Source: Clostridium sp. OF09-36
GTDB lineage: Bacteria > Bacillota > Clostridia > Lachnospirales > Lachnospiraceae
Length of the DNA: 64,000 bases
Direction: 5' to 3'
Assembly (NCBI RefSeq): GCF_003481985.1
Contig: NZ_QUMD01000008.1
Coordinates: forward strand, 62,001 to 126,000
The notes beneath the pieces were generated by a model that did no database searches, was not told the origin of the DNA, and was given only the letters and a program-made list of their open reading frames with translations. Shown in pieces: positions 16,565 through 25,602 of this stretch. The translations under genes were made by a program, and so were the position numbers. Each line of letters opens with the position of its first letter. Position 1 is the stretch's first letter.

Positions 16565-17620
16565 ATGAAACGAGACAATCCCTTCACCCTCACATTCGGA
16601 AAACAGCCAATCAAATACATTAACCGTTATGAAAGCACCGATAATATCCTTTCCACCTTTGAGGCAGATAACCCGATCAGCCAGACTTATCTGATCAGCG
16701 GTATCCGCGGAAGCGGGAAAACGGTGCTTATGACTTCTGTTTCCAATCAGCTGCGGAACTCTGACGAATGGGTCGTAGTCGACCTGAATGCCACCCAGCC
16801 TCTGCTGCAGGAGTTTGCCATGCGTCTGCTCGATGCCAGCAAACAGATTCCAAACATTTTTGAAAAAGGATTCGAGATTTCTGTCGCAGGCTTCGGAATC
16901 GGATACAATGGAATTACAGAAGAGCGGGACAGCGTGAGCAAAATCGAAACGCTTCTGGACAGACTCAATAAAAAAGGAAAAAAGGTACTGATTACCATCG
17001 ACGAGGCTGTCGCAAACGAAAATATGCGGATTTTCGCCAGTCAGTTCCAGATCTTTATCCGAAAAAACTATCCGGTATTCCTGATCATGACAGGACTCTA
17101 TGAAAACATTTACGAAATCCAGAATGACCCGGTTCTGACCTTTTTGCTTCGTGCTCCCAAGATCATTCTTGGTCCGTTAGGCATCAATCAGATCAAAAAC
17201 GAATATCAGAATATCTTCCAGATTGATGACGAAAAAGCCCGGCAACTGGCTAATATCACCATGGGCTATGCTTTCGCTTTTCAGGCGCTTGGCATGCTAT
17301 ACTGGGAGTATCACGATGAAAAACCTCTTGACTGGATTCTAAAGGAACTGGACGGTCTTCTGGAAGACTTTGTTTACCGGAAAATCTGGAGCAGTTTATC
17401 TCCACTGGAAAAACAGATTGTCTCGGCCATGCCAGAACAGGGTACAAAAATAAAAGTAAAAGAGCTTTGCGATAAGCTGGAAATGAAAGGCACTACCTTT
17501 TCCAAATACCGGGAACGCCTGATCAACAAAGGGGTGTGCATTGCACCAGAATATGGCTATGTTGCACTAGCGCTGCCAAGATTTAAAAATATTACAGAGT
17601 CTTACATCGAAACAATATGA
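16565..17620 (+). CDS. P-loop ATPase with C-terminal winged-helix region (AAA/STAND-like)
   Basis: 351 residues from the ATG at 16565, which follows AAGGAGG; an upstream ATG at 16496 would translate the repeat array and is unlikely. Walker A is GIRGSGKTVLM, Walker B KVLITIDEA, and ILGPLGINQIKNEYQNIF fits a lid region. The C-terminal 80 residues (SPLEKQIVSAMPEQGTKIKV, then KELCDKLEMKGTTFSKYRER) look like a winged helix. Such proteins occur as lone genes in many Lachnospiraceae and their role is not known; a regulatory or defence ATPase are both possible. The upstream repeat array and short RNA unit make its control unusual. Confidence 0.85.
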   Translation: MKRDNPFTLTFGKQPIKYINRYESTDNILSTFEADNPISQTYLISGIRGSGKTVLMTSVSNQLRNSDEWVVVDLNATQPLLQEFAMRLLDASKQIPNIFEKGFEISVAGFGIGYNGITEERDSVSKIETLLDRLNKKGKKVLITIDEAVANENMRIFASQFQIFIRKNYPVFLIMTGLYENIYEIQNDPVLTFLLRAPKIILGPLGINQIKNEYQNIFQIDDEKARQLANITMGYAFAFQALGMLYWEYHDEKPLDWILKELDGLLEDFVYRKIWSSLSPLEKQIVSAMPEQGTKIKVKELCDKLEMKGTTFSKYRERLINKGVCIAPEYGYVALALPRFKNITESYIETI

Positions 17621-17701
17621 TTCTCGAAATTGAATAAACTGCTATAAAATAAGAAAATACTTGTGATTTTATTCCAAAAATGCTACCATTAAGTATCTTG
17701 C

Positions 17702-17732
17702 GGAGTTTTGCTCAGGCAAAACTCCTTTTTTT
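17702..17732 (+). terminator. Terminator between ATPase gene and asnA
   Basis: Arms GGAGTTTTG (17702-17710) and CAAAACTCC (17717-17725), then TTTTTTT. It ends the ATPase transcript or acts as an attenuator of asnA. I saw no T-box sequence in front of it. Confidence 0.85.
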
Positions 17733-17764
17733 AAAACCTAACGCAATACAGGGAGGAAAGAAAC

Positions 17765-18772
17765 ATGGCATTGATCATTCCAGCTAACTATGATCCCCAT
17801 CTCACCGTGCGTGAGACTCAGGAAGCGATCAAATACATCCGTGACACATTCCAGAAGGAATTTGGCAAAGAGATGCACTTAGAGCGCATTTCCGCACCGC
17901 TGTTCGTCACCCAGTCCAGCGGCTTGAACGATAACTTAAACGGCGTAGAGCGTCCGGTCCAGTTCGACATCGCTGCAATCCCGGGAGAGACCGTTGAGGT
18001 CGTACATTCCCTGGCAAAGTGGAAACGTATGGCTTTAAAAGAGTATGGATTTGAGCCTGGCGAGGGTCTTTACACCAACATGAACGCGATCCGCCGCGAT
18101 GAGGAGCTCGACAACCTTCACTCCTGCTATGTAGACCAGTGGGACTGGGAGAAAGTCATCGCCAAAGAGGAGCGCACCATTGAAACCCTCGAGGCAACCG
18201 TTCAGACCATCTTCAAGATCATCAAGCACATGGAGCATGAGGTATGGTACAAGTATCCGCAGGCAGTAAAGCATCTGCCGGAGCACATCACCTTCATCAC
18301 CACCCAGGAACTGGCAGACCGCTATCCGGACAAGACGCCGAAGGAGCGTGAGAACCTCATCACCAAGGAATACGGCTGCGTCTTCCTGATGAAAATCGGT
18401 GACAAACTTGCAAGCGGCGAACCGCACGACGGTCGTGCACCGGACTACGATGACTGGCAGTTAAACGGTGATATTCTCTTCTGGTATGACCAGTTAAACT
18501 GCGCACTGGAGGTTTCCAGCATGGGTATCCGTGTTGATGAAAAATCCTTAGAGGAGCAGTTAAAGAAGGCCGGCTGCGAGGAAAGAAAGAACCTTCCATA
18601 CCACAAGATGCTCTTAAACGGCGAGCTTCCGTACACCATCGGCGGTGGTATCGGACAGTCCCGTCTGTGCATGCTGCTCTTAGACCGCGCCCATGTCGGT
18701 GAGGTACAGGCAAGCCTGTGGCCAGACGATATGAGAAAGATCTGCAAAGAGCATAAAATTATTTTACTGTAA
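17765..18772 (+). CDS. asnA: Aspartate--ammonia ligase (AsnA)
   Basis: 335 residues. ATP-dependent amidation of aspartate with ammonia. The class-II-tRNA-synthetase-like fold shows FVTQSSGLNDNLNGVERPV at about residues 47-65 and YTNMNAIRRDEELDNLHSCY at about residues 102-121, with the TIGGGIGQSRLCMLLL motif 3 near the C-terminus. Length and ends match the family exactly. AGGGAGG site before the start. Codon use is clean and highly biased, suggesting strong expression. Confidence 0.97.
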   Translation: MALIIPANYDPHLTVRETQEAIKYIRDTFQKEFGKEMHLERISAPLFVTQSSGLNDNLNGVERPVQFDIAAIPGETVEVVHSLAKWKRMALKEYGFEPGEGLYTNMNAIRRDEELDNLHSCYVDQWDWEKVIAKEERTIETLEATVQTIFKIIKHMEHEVWYKYPQAVKHLPEHITFITTQELADRYPDKTPKERENLITKEYGCVFLMKIGDKLASGEPHDGRAPDYDDWQLNGDILFWYDQLNCALEVSSMGIRVDEKSLEEQLKKAGCEERKNLPYHKMLLNGELPYTIGGGIGQSRLCMLLLDRAHVGEVQASLWPDDMRKICKEHKIILL

Positions 18773-18781
18773 TACGAATCA

Positions 18782-18865
18782 GCGGAAGCGCCACCGGCGC
18801 TTCCGCGGCATACACGCAAAAAGAAAGACCGGACAGTGCGCAGGCACGATCCGGTCTTTCTTTTT
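18782..18865. terminator. Two-hairpin terminator region between convergent genes
   Basis: First hairpin GCGGAAGCGCC-acc-GGCGCTTCCGC (18782-18806) without a T-run. Second hairpin with arms AAAAAGAAAGACCGGA (18818-18833) and TCCGGTCTTTCTTTTT (18850-18865), A-rich on one side and T-rich on the other. It should terminate both asnA and the convergent amidohydrolase gene. Confidence 0.85.
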
Positions 18866-18892
18866 GTTTTTTTCAATTGAATCAGAAATATA

Positions 18893-20062
18893 TTAGAGGT
18901 AAAAATCCGACTGGCAATACTGGATCTCACCTGCGATCATGGTTAACTGCGGTACCAGAATCTGGCTGCATACGATCTCATCATCGCAGAAATCCTTCTG
19001 GATATACTGGCGCTCCTTTAAGTCAAAGACTGCGATATCTGCGACCGCTCCTGCCTTTAAGGTTCCAATCTGTCCTTCCATGCCCATCAGCTTTGCCGGG
19101 GTTTCGGTCACGGCACGGATGATGTCATTTAAGCTTACGCCCAGTGCCAGATATTTGGAAATGACAAGCGGAAGGTTCTTTGCATACGGCGGCATGTTGA
19201 ACTTGTCCACCGTAAGATCCGTAGAGATCACATCCGGCAAAAAGCCTGCTGCCAGTGCCCGCTTCGCTGCCTTTAAGCCAAAGTTTCCTTTGCCGTTAGC
19301 TGCATCAAAGATTACACCGCGCTCTCTTGCTTTTAATACCAGCGGATCGATCTTGCCATCTTCCGACGCGATCGGGTTTCCTGCCCCCTGGAAGCAATGG
19401 CAGAAAATATCGCCCGGGCGCAGGCACTCAGCCAGTTCCCCTGCCGTAACCGGAGAGTTGGTGGTATGAACACAGACGCGAAGGGAAGCACCCAGACGTT
19501 CATTCAGCTCATCGGCCAGCTTTACAACAGCACGCAGGTAATCTGTGCCGGTCTCATCCGGCACAACACCTTTGGAAAGACGGATCTTTAAGCCCAGCAT
19601 GTTATCCCGGTTTGCCTCGATCACCCGCTCCATCTTTTCTACGTTGTAGAGTGCCGGGTTAAAATCCTCGCAAAGCTTTGGATCGAGCTGTCCACCGCCA
19701 TACACAGTCAGAAATCCTTTTACGCGGACCTGGGACTGCGCGATCACGGACTTGTAAAATGCCTCATAGGTAGAGGTTCCCGCGCTTCCCGCATCCACTG
19801 CAGAGGTAGTTCCCTGCGCAATCATCATATCCGGATGAATGCAAATGGAACTTCCCTCATGGAACAGGTGGGTATGAAAATCGATCAGTCCCGGAGTTAC
19901 CAGCTTGCCGGATGCATCGATGATGCAGTCTGGATTGCACTCTGCCGTTTCTCCTTTTACGTCTGCGATGCGCATATTTTTAATGTAAATATCCTTGATC
20001 TCGTCGATGCCCGCTGACGGATCCACAACACGTCCGCCCCGGATGATATAATCTACTTTCAT
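18893..20062 (-). CDS. Amidohydrolase/deacetylase-family metallohydrolase
   Basis: 389 residues with GGAG site. TIM-barrel amidohydrolase: the metal motif in GLIDFHTHLFHEG, an internal CVHTTNSPVTAGELAECLRP and CHCFQGAG region, and STDLTVDKFN carrying the late aspartate. The C-terminal composite strand includes GTLKAGAVADIAVFDLKERQ. It is closest in style to the dihydroorotase-like amidohydrolase/deacetylase proteins, which hydrolyse N-acyl or cyclic amide bonds; the substrate cannot be named. It is downstream of a GntP permease in the same direction, which suggests an imported acyl-amino or sugar-acid-derived substrate. Confidence 0.85.
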   Translation of the reverse strand: MKVDYIIRGGRVVDPSAGIDEIKDIYIKNMRIADVKGETAECNPDCIIDASGKLVTPGLIDFHTHLFHEGSSICIHPDMMIAQGTTSAVDAGSAGTSTYEAFYKSVIAQSQVRVKGFLTVYGGGQLDPKLCEDFNPALYNVEKMERVIEANRDNMLGLKIRLSKGVVPDETGTDYLRAVVKLADELNERLGASLRVCVHTTNSPVTAGELAECLRPGDIFCHCFQGAGNPIASEDGKIDPLVLKARERGVIFDAANGKGNFGLKAAKRALAAGFLPDVISTDLTVDKFNMPPYAKNLPLVISKYLALGVSLNDIIRAVTETPAKLMGMEGQIGTLKAGAVADIAVFDLKERQYIQKDFCDDEIVCSQILVPQLTMIAGEIQYCQSDFYL

Positions 20063-20082
20063 TCCAGTCTCCTTTTATTATA

Positions 20083-20147
20083 GGGCTGTCGCAAAACGAA
20101 GTCCAAAACTTTCAATATATCAAGTTATGTACATTTTGCGACAGCCC
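20083..20147. repeat. 65-bp element with perfect 14-bp inverted ends (MITE-like or large hairpin)
   Basis: Arms GGGCTGTCGCAAAA (20083-20096) and TTTTGCGACAGCCC (20134-20147) match 14/14 around a 37-bp AT-rich centre. Neither strand has a proper T-run after the arm, so it is not a standard terminator. GGGCTGTCGCAAAA resembles terminal repeats of some insertion sequences. No target duplication is obvious. Confidence 0.6.
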
Positions 20148-20180
20148 CTGTCTACTCATGTTATTTTTTTCAGTTTGTGC

Positions 20181-21494
20181 TTACACAATACCTAAAGTAC
20201 CGATGATGCATGCCAGAATTGCACAGCAGAACGGCATGATTGCACAGGTAATGAATACATATTTGTAGGTATCCTTCTGGGAGGTCTTAGCAATCTGGTT
20301 GCAGACAACCATACCGGATGCGTGTGGCATTGCATCGAAACCAGAAGATGCGATACATACAACACGGTGGAGCATAGCCATATTCAGTCCGGATGCTGCC
20401 AGGTATTCTCCCATGGAACTTAAGAAGATGTTCAGTCCGCCTGCGGAAGAACCGGTGATCGCTGCGATCACGTTGATAGAGATCAGTGCTGTGATCAGCG
20501 GGTTTGCATCCATGTTTACCAGAGCTGTGGTAATGCTCTCATAAGCCGGGGAAGCAGATACTACAGAACCAAAGCCCATGATGGAAGAAGTAGCGATCAG
20601 GGAGCTTAAGCCGCCGCCTGCACCGTTGGAAACAGCCTCTTTCACATTCAGACGGTCTCTGTACAGAACGCAACCTACGATAATTGCGCAGGTCATAGCA
20701 ATTGCAACTGCATAGGAAGACGGGATGCTGGTCAGAGACTGGATACCAAACATCAGGACCAGAAGCACTACGATCGGAGCGAAACATGCGCCGATGGAAG
20801 GTGTCTTTCCTTCATCTACTGCATTTAAATCCATGATATCCTCACCCGGGCTTGCTACGAAGTGCTCACCGGCTGCTTTTGCTTTTTTGATCTGCCAGTT
20901 TAAGAAAAGGTAAGCAGACACAAACATGATCACGGAACAGATCAGACCGATAGAAGCACCTGCATAAGCAGTGGTTCCGAAATACTGGGTCGGAATCAGG
21001 TTCTGGGTAGACGGGGAACCCGGAAGCATTGCCATACATACAGTAACCGGGCATACCATGATGGTAGCAACGATCAGCTTCTTCGGGATATCTGCCTTCT
21101 GGAACAGTGCTACTGCGATCGGATACAGGGAGAATGCGATGATGAAGGTTCCGATTCCGCCATAGGAAAGAACCAGGCCGGTCAGCATAACAACAAGCAC
21201 TACTGACTTCTCGCCAAGAAGCTTGAGCATCTTGTTTGCAATACCAACGGATGCACCACTGTCACCCATGACTTTTCCGAAAATAGCACCCAGCATAAAC
21301 AGCAGGAACCAGTTTCCGGCAAATCCGGACATTCCGGTCATAAATTTCTCAGACAATGTAGTTACAGGATCCATTGCATTGAATGCAATAACGATCAGGG
21401 CACCAGCCAGTGATACGATAGCCATGTGCCAGTTTTTCCAGATCAGTGCAATGACACATACGATTGCAACGATCAACCCTAAAACACCAAACAT
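20181..21494 (-). CDS. GntP-family permease
   Basis: 437 residues, about 12 membrane segments. Typical GntP-type features: GAIFGKVMGDSGASVGIANK, YGGIGTFIIAFSLYPIAVAL, AMLPGSPSTQNLIPTQYFGT and the C-terminal SSGFDAMPHASGMVV. The family transports gluconate and other hydroxy-carboxylates by proton symport. It is probably co-transcribed with the amidohydrolase downstream, although the 65-bp inverted-repeat element lies between them. A divergent LysR gene sits upstream across a 231-bp spacer with a palindromic operator. Confidence 0.9.
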   Translation of the reverse strand: MFGVLGLIVAIVCVIALIWKNWHMAIVSLAGALIVIAFNAMDPVTTLSEKFMTGMSGFAGNWFLLFMLGAIFGKVMGDSGASVGIANKMLKLLGEKSVVLVVMLTGLVLSYGGIGTFIIAFSLYPIAVALFQKADIPKKLIVATIMVCPVTVCMAMLPGSPSTQNLIPTQYFGTTAYAGASIGLICSVIMFVSAYLFLNWQIKKAKAAGEHFVASPGEDIMDLNAVDEGKTPSIGACFAPIVVLLVLMFGIQSLTSIPSSYAVAIAMTCAIIVGCVLYRDRLNVKEAVSNGAGGGLSSLIATSSIMGFGSVVSASPAYESITTALVNMDANPLITALISINVIAAITGSSAGGLNIFLSSMGEYLAASGLNMAMLHRVVCIASSGFDAMPHASGMVVCNQIAKTSQKDTYKYVFITCAIMPFCCAILACIIGTLGIV

Positions 21495-21549
21495 TTTGTA
21501 ACTCCTCCTTTGTTTTGTATGCCCTTATGTTAGCATGAAACGGATAAAA

Positions 21550-21588
21550 GTTGAACTTATAGTAATCCATGATTGCTAGAAGTTCAAC
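21550..21588. promoter_or_regulatory. Candidate LysR operator between gntP-type gene and lysR
   Basis: Inverted repeat GTTGAACTT (21550-21558) and AAGTTCAAC (21580-21588), perfect 9/9 with a 21-bp spacer. It lies upstream of the -35 box of the LysR gene and in front of the permease gene. AGTTCAA half-sites also occur before tctC, next to a related LysR gene. Confidence 0.65.
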
Positions 21589-21599
21589 TTCTTTCTAGG

Positions 21600-21628
21600 T
21601 TTACAAAACTGCCTGATTTTTGTATAAT
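21600..21628 (+). promoter_or_regulatory. Promoter of the LysR gene at 21726
   Basis: TTTACA (21600-21605), 17-bp spacer, TATAAT (21623-21628). Predicted start near 21635, giving a leader of about 90 nt that contains a small CCGACAGC/GCTGCCGG hairpin. Confidence 0.7.
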
Positions 21629-21725
21629 AGTCACAAAAATAACAAAAGAGATCCACCTCCGACAGCTTCTGCTGCCGGAAGACAAGATCCGGCTAAAACA
21701 ACACACATAAAAGGGGAAACTTACA

Positions 21726-22685
21726 ATGGATACAAGACAGCTAAAATACATTCTGACCATTGCAGAATGCGGCAGCATTTCCAAGGCTGCAGATAAGCTT
21801 TTTATCTCCCAGTCCGGCTTAAACCAGCAGCTGATCCGTATAGAAAAAGAAATGGGCATCCCGCTTTTTGAGCGGGACACCCACCATCTTGCCACGACCG
21901 AAGCCGGGGTGATCTTCCTGCGCTACGCCCAGGAAACCTTAAACCGTGAAAAACAGATGCATGCCATGATCAGCGATGTCATGGACGGAAATGTAGGCGA
22001 AATCCGGGTCAACCTGGCCATGGAGCAGGGAATCGAGCTCTTCTGCGAGATCTTCCCGGAATTCCACGCAAAATATCCCCAGATAGAACTAAAGCTTGAG
22101 GACCATATCGTCGCAGACCAGTACAAGCTGCTTGCAGAAAGCAAGCTTGATATCGGCATGGTCATGGTTAAAAACCATGACATAGAGAATTTGGAATATA
22201 TCCATTTAGCCAACGAGCGTTTTCTTCTCGGCGTTCCAACCGGCCATCCACTGACCCGTTTTTACCAGCCAACTTCCGATGGCGACTACCCGGAGATTGA
22301 CTTAACACTCTGCAGGCAGGAGCCTTTTTCGCTGATGTTTGCCGGTTCCACCTTCCGTCAGGTGATCGATCCCTGCTTTGAGCGTGCCGGATTTGTTCCG
22401 AATATCATGTTTGAAGCCCGCACCAACCATGTCATTGCACTGATGGTATCCAGAGGAATCTGCCTGACCATTCTGCCAGAATCCCAGGCAAAACTCTACC
22501 CGAACCTCTGCTGGTTTCGCCTAGAGGATAACCCCTCCTGGGAAAGCTGTATGATCTACCACAAAGAGCAACCGCCCAGGAAAGCAGGGAGGTATTTCAT
22601 CGAGCTGGCCGTGCAGCACACCAAGACACTCACTGCGAAAAGCAGGCCAAACTGGGCAATAAGGAATAACAATATAAGTATATGA
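21726..22685 (+). CDS. LysR-family transcriptional regulator, divergent to GntP permease
   Basis: 319 residues. The HTH region is TIAECGSISKAADKLFISQS, then GLNQQLIRIEKEMGIPLFER, plainly related to the LysR protein at 12186 (same NQQL..-EKE.G.PLFER pattern). The effector domain follows. It probably regulates the permease-amidohydrolase operon through the 21550-21588 palindrome. The last residues (NNNISI) are encoded by a 64-bp repeat that is also found at 41925-41988, so the natural C-terminus may have been replaced by the repeat. Confidence 0.92.
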   Translation: MDTRQLKYILTIAECGSISKAADKLFISQSGLNQQLIRIEKEMGIPLFERDTHHLATTEAGVIFLRYAQETLNREKQMHAMISDVMDGNVGEIRVNLAMEQGIELFCEIFPEFHAKYPQIELKLEDHIVADQYKLLAESKLDIGMVMVKNHDIENLEYIHLANERFLLGVPTGHPLTRFYQPTSDGDYPEIDLTLCRQEPFSLMFAGSTFRQVIDPCFERAGFVPNIMFEARTNHVIALMVSRGICLTILPESQAKLYPNLCWFRLEDNPSWESCMIYHKEQPPRKAGRYFIELAVQHTKTLTAKSRPNWAIRNNNISI

Positions 22686-22730
22686 TAAGAGCCGTGTGAG
22701 TTGCCGAAAGGCAACTCACACGGCCCTATT
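22667..22730 (-). repeat. 64-bp dispersed repeat, copy 1 (contains terminator hairpin)
   Basis: This stretch is the reverse complement of 41925-41988 with 3 differences in 64. Its core is the hairpin GCCGTGTGAGTTGCC-gaaa-GGCAACTCACACGGC (22691-22724). The AT-rich part TAACAATATAAGTATATGA lies at 22667-22685 and supplies the final codons and stop of the LysR gene. It lies between that gene and convergent rpiB and could terminate both. Confidence 0.85.
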
Positions 22731-22746
22731 AAAGTGAATCAAATTG

Positions 22747-23190
22747 TTATTTATTCTCAATATCGAAGATCATGTCGACTCTTCTCTGGTGGCGTCCACC
22801 CTCATATTCGTTGTCCAACCACTCATCTACGATCATCTTCGCCATCTCGACACCCACTACGCGGGCACCGAAGGTCAGGACGTTGGTATTGTTGTGTCTG
22901 CGGGACATTCTCGCGCTGTACGGCTCGCTGCAGGTGCAGACCAGAACGCCTTTTACCTTGCCTGCTGCCAGACCGATACCGATACCGGTTCCGCAGATTG
23001 CGATGCCGTAATCCGCCTCACCGGATGCTACCGCGCGTCCAACCTTCTCGCCGTATACCGGGTAATCGCAGCTTTCGCTGGAGTTGGTTCCGAAGTCGAT
23101 GACCTCGTAACCCTTCTGCTCTACATATGCCTTGATGGCTTCCTTCATTTCCACTGCGGAGTGATCATTTCCCATTGCAATCTTCTTCAT
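22747..23190 (-). CDS. rpiB: Ribose-5-phosphate isomerase B (RpiB/LacAB family)
   Basis: 147 residues, GAGG site. Interconverts ribose-5-phosphate and ribulose-5-phosphate. Signatures: MGNDHSAVEMKEAIKAYVEQ at the N-terminus, CDYPVYGEKV, and GIAICGTGIGIGLAAGKVKG with the catalytic cysteine. HNNTNVLTFGARVVG completes the site. It lies 56 bp from aroC on the same strand, so co-transcription is likely. Confidence 0.95.
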   Translation of the reverse strand: MKKIAMGNDHSAVEMKEAIKAYVEQKGYEVIDFGTNSSESCDYPVYGEKVGRAVASGEADYGIAICGTGIGIGLAAGKVKGVLVCTCSEPYSARMSRRHNNTNVLTFGARVVGVEMAKMIVDEWLDNEYEGGRHQRRVDMIFDIENK

Positions 23191-23246
23191 AATTTTCCTC
23201 TTTCCTGCCTTTCTTTGTTCTCCTCGTTCCAGCTTTCCGCTCTACC

Positions 23247-24326
23247 TTAATCTAATTTTGCATTCTTTCCCATTAATAACAGATCAAGGATCGTCAGCGC
23301 CGTCATAGCCTCTACTACCACAACCGCTCTCGGCACCACCACCGGATCATGGCGTCCCTTGATGGCGATCTCTACATTCTCGCCATGGTTGTTCGCTGTT
23401 TTCTGTGGCTGCGCGATTGACGGAGTCGGTTTGAAAGCCGCACGCAGCACGATCTGGCTTCCATCGCTCATGCCGCCTAAAATACCGCCTGCATGGTTGG
23501 TCTTTTTCACAACCTTACCATACGCATCGACATAAAACTCATCGTTATTCTGGGATCCAAGCGCTTTTGCTGCTGCAAAGCCATCCCCAATCTCGAATCC
23601 TTTTACGGCGCCGATGGACATGATTGCCCTCGCCAGGCTTGCATCCAGCTTATCGAATACCGGCTCGCCAACACCAACCGGCATGCCATCTACCAGACAT
23701 TCTACCACGCCGCCCACGGAATCCTGTGCAGCGATCATGCGCTCTAAAAATTCTGCAGTTTCCTCTGCTGCCACCTTATCCGGCATGTTCAGGCTGTTGT
23801 TATCGCGCTCAGAAAGATCAAAGCGCTTCGGATCGATCTCAAACTCGCCGATGCTTTTCACATAAGCGGTGACCGTAATGCCATAATGTGCCAGCAACTT
23901 GCAGGCAACTGCCCCGGCTGCTACCCGGGCAATGGTCTCACGCGCGGAAGAGCGTCCGCCGCCCCGGTAATCACGGAAGCCATACTTCTGCTCAAAGCAG
24001 TAATCCGCATGTCCCGGGCGGTACACATCCATGATCGCACTATAATCTTTGGAACGCTGGTCGGTATTGCGCACCATCATGGCGATCGGGGTTCCGGTCG
24101 TCTTTCCCTCAAACACACCGGAAAGGATCTCGACCTGGTCTCCTTCGTTTCTTGCGGTGGCAAATTTGCTCTGCCCCGGTTTTCTCCTATTTAAATAAGT
24201 CTGTACATCTTCCTCACAAAGCGGAAGTCCCGCCGGGCAGCCGTCGATGGTGACACCGACGCCTTTGCCGTGGGACTCTCCCCATGTCATGATACGGAAG
24301 ATGGTTCCATAGGTTGATCCTGCCAT
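23247..24326 (-). CDS. aroC: Chorismate synthase
   Basis: 359 residues, GGAGG site. Last step of the shikimate pathway, from EPSP to chorismate, needing reduced FMN. All three family signatures are visible: GESHGKGVGVTIDGCPAG, then RDYRGGGRSSARETIARVAA, and GGISDG-type GGILGGMSDGSQIVLRAAFK; RHDPVVVPRAV lies near the C-terminus. Length is normal. Chorismate made here feeds pheA about 20 kb away in this window. Confidence 0.97.
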   Translation of the reverse strand: MAGSTYGTIFRIMTWGESHGKGVGVTIDGCPAGLPLCEEDVQTYLNRRKPGQSKFATARNEGDQVEILSGVFEGKTTGTPIAMMVRNTDQRSKDYSAIMDVYRPGHADYCFEQKYGFRDYRGGGRSSARETIARVAAGAVACKLLAHYGITVTAYVKSIGEFEIDPKRFDLSERDNNSLNMPDKVAAEETAEFLERMIAAQDSVGGVVECLVDGMPVGVGEPVFDKLDASLARAIMSIGAVKGFEIGDGFAAAKALGSQNNDEFYVDAYGKVVKKTNHAGGILGGMSDGSQIVLRAAFKPTPSIAQPQKTANNHGENVEIAIKGRHDPVVVPRAVVVVEAMTALTILDLLLMGKNAKLD

Positions 24327-24416
24327 AGTTTCCTCCGCTGTTTTCCCATTTTTCTTTCACACAAAGGTATAAACGCCTGACGGCCTTGCACAGTGCTGCC
24401 AGATTTTTCGTCTTAA

Positions 24417-25477
24417 TCAGTCGTCCACTTTCACAATGATGCAGCTGTTCGGCTCGTTGCACTTGATCGCATTGGAGCTCATGATCAGCAGTTTTTTCTC
24501 GTAATCGATCTTGAAAAATGTGATGGTATTGCTTTCATGGTTGATTGCCGCAATGTGCTTATCATCCGGGAAGACTGCGATATCCTTTGGATATTCTCCG
24601 CTGATCGGCAGACAGCACATCAGGGTCAGAAGACCGGTCTTCTTATCTCTGCTGTACATGGCCACACTCTCGTCGCCTGCATTGCTGCAGAACATATGCT
24701 TCTCATCCGGGGAGAAGCGTAACGAGCAGGCTGCTGCCAAAGAGCTGTGCTTTTCTCCCATGGTAGAAATCGTCTGGATCTTCTCCACATTCGGGACACG
24801 GTCTCCGGTCTCGTAGGTAAATACGTCAATGACATTCTTCTGCTCATACATTAAATAGAAGAATTTGCCATCAGAGCTGAAGCGCAGGTTTCTCGGTGCA
24901 GATTCCATCTCACACGGGATGGTGTCTACCTGAACCAGATGCTCGTCCTTCTCGCTGAAGCGGTAGATCTTTACCTGGTCCAGACCGGAATCTACGATCA
25001 TGACAAATTTGTTATCCGGAGTACGTCTGCAGCAGGTTACATGCGGGCGAAAATTACGCTCTGCTACGCTGCCCAGTCCCTTATGGAACACACCGTCCAC
25101 GATCTCACCGACACCGCCATCCTTGCGCAGGCGCAGTACCGTTGCCTTGCCATCATGGAAACCAGACACGAATACATACCGGTCTTCCTTATCCATGGAC
25201 AGGTGGCAGGCTCTCATGCCTTTGGTCTTTGCGCTGTTTAAGCGGGAAAGACTTCCGTTTCCAGAATACGGAATGCCACAACACCCTCATCCGCAACAGA
25301 ATACAGGGTTTTATTATCATTGGATGCTGTTACATAGGAGGAATTGTCCACTTCCACCTCGCAGCGCTCTGTAAATGTTCCTTTTTCCACGTCTACATCG
25401 TAAACCGTGATTCCCTTGGCTTTGCCGTTGTACGAATAGGAACCGACATATGCCATATACTTTCCTTCAAAAGCCAT
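24417..25477 (-). pseudogene. Lactonase-family (6-phosphogluconolactonase-like) beta-propeller, one frameshift
   Basis: Start at 25477 after AGGAGG. Seven-bladed propeller of the YbhE/lactonase family: MAYVGSYSYNGKAKGITVYD at the N-terminus, the RPHVTCCRRTPDNKFVMIVD block, then ESAPRNLRFSSDGKFFYLMY and YPKDIAVFPDDKHIAAINHE. The frame breaks near 25256 after VVAFRILET; one added base restores GSLSRLNSAKTKGMRACHLS and a 353-residue protein of normal size. Members hydrolyse 6-phosphogluconolactone or related lactones in the cytoplasm, but exact substrate is not proven here. It lies upstream of aroC and rpiB on the same strand; with rpiB this hints at pentose-phosphate metabolism. Confidence 0.83.
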
Positions 25478-25602
25478 TGCTCTTCCTCCTGTCACGCCTT
25501 CAAGTTTCTGCGTTTTTTAACCCGGTCTGCGCATAAAATGCGCAAACGTTCCAATCGTAAACAGCATACCACACATTCTCAAAAAAATCTATTCTGAATC
25601 TA

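Noticed and set aside
17621..17764. T-box or other riboswitch before asnA
   Set aside because: The spacer is short, has no T-box bulge sequence, and its hairpin with T-run is explained as the terminator of the ATPase gene.
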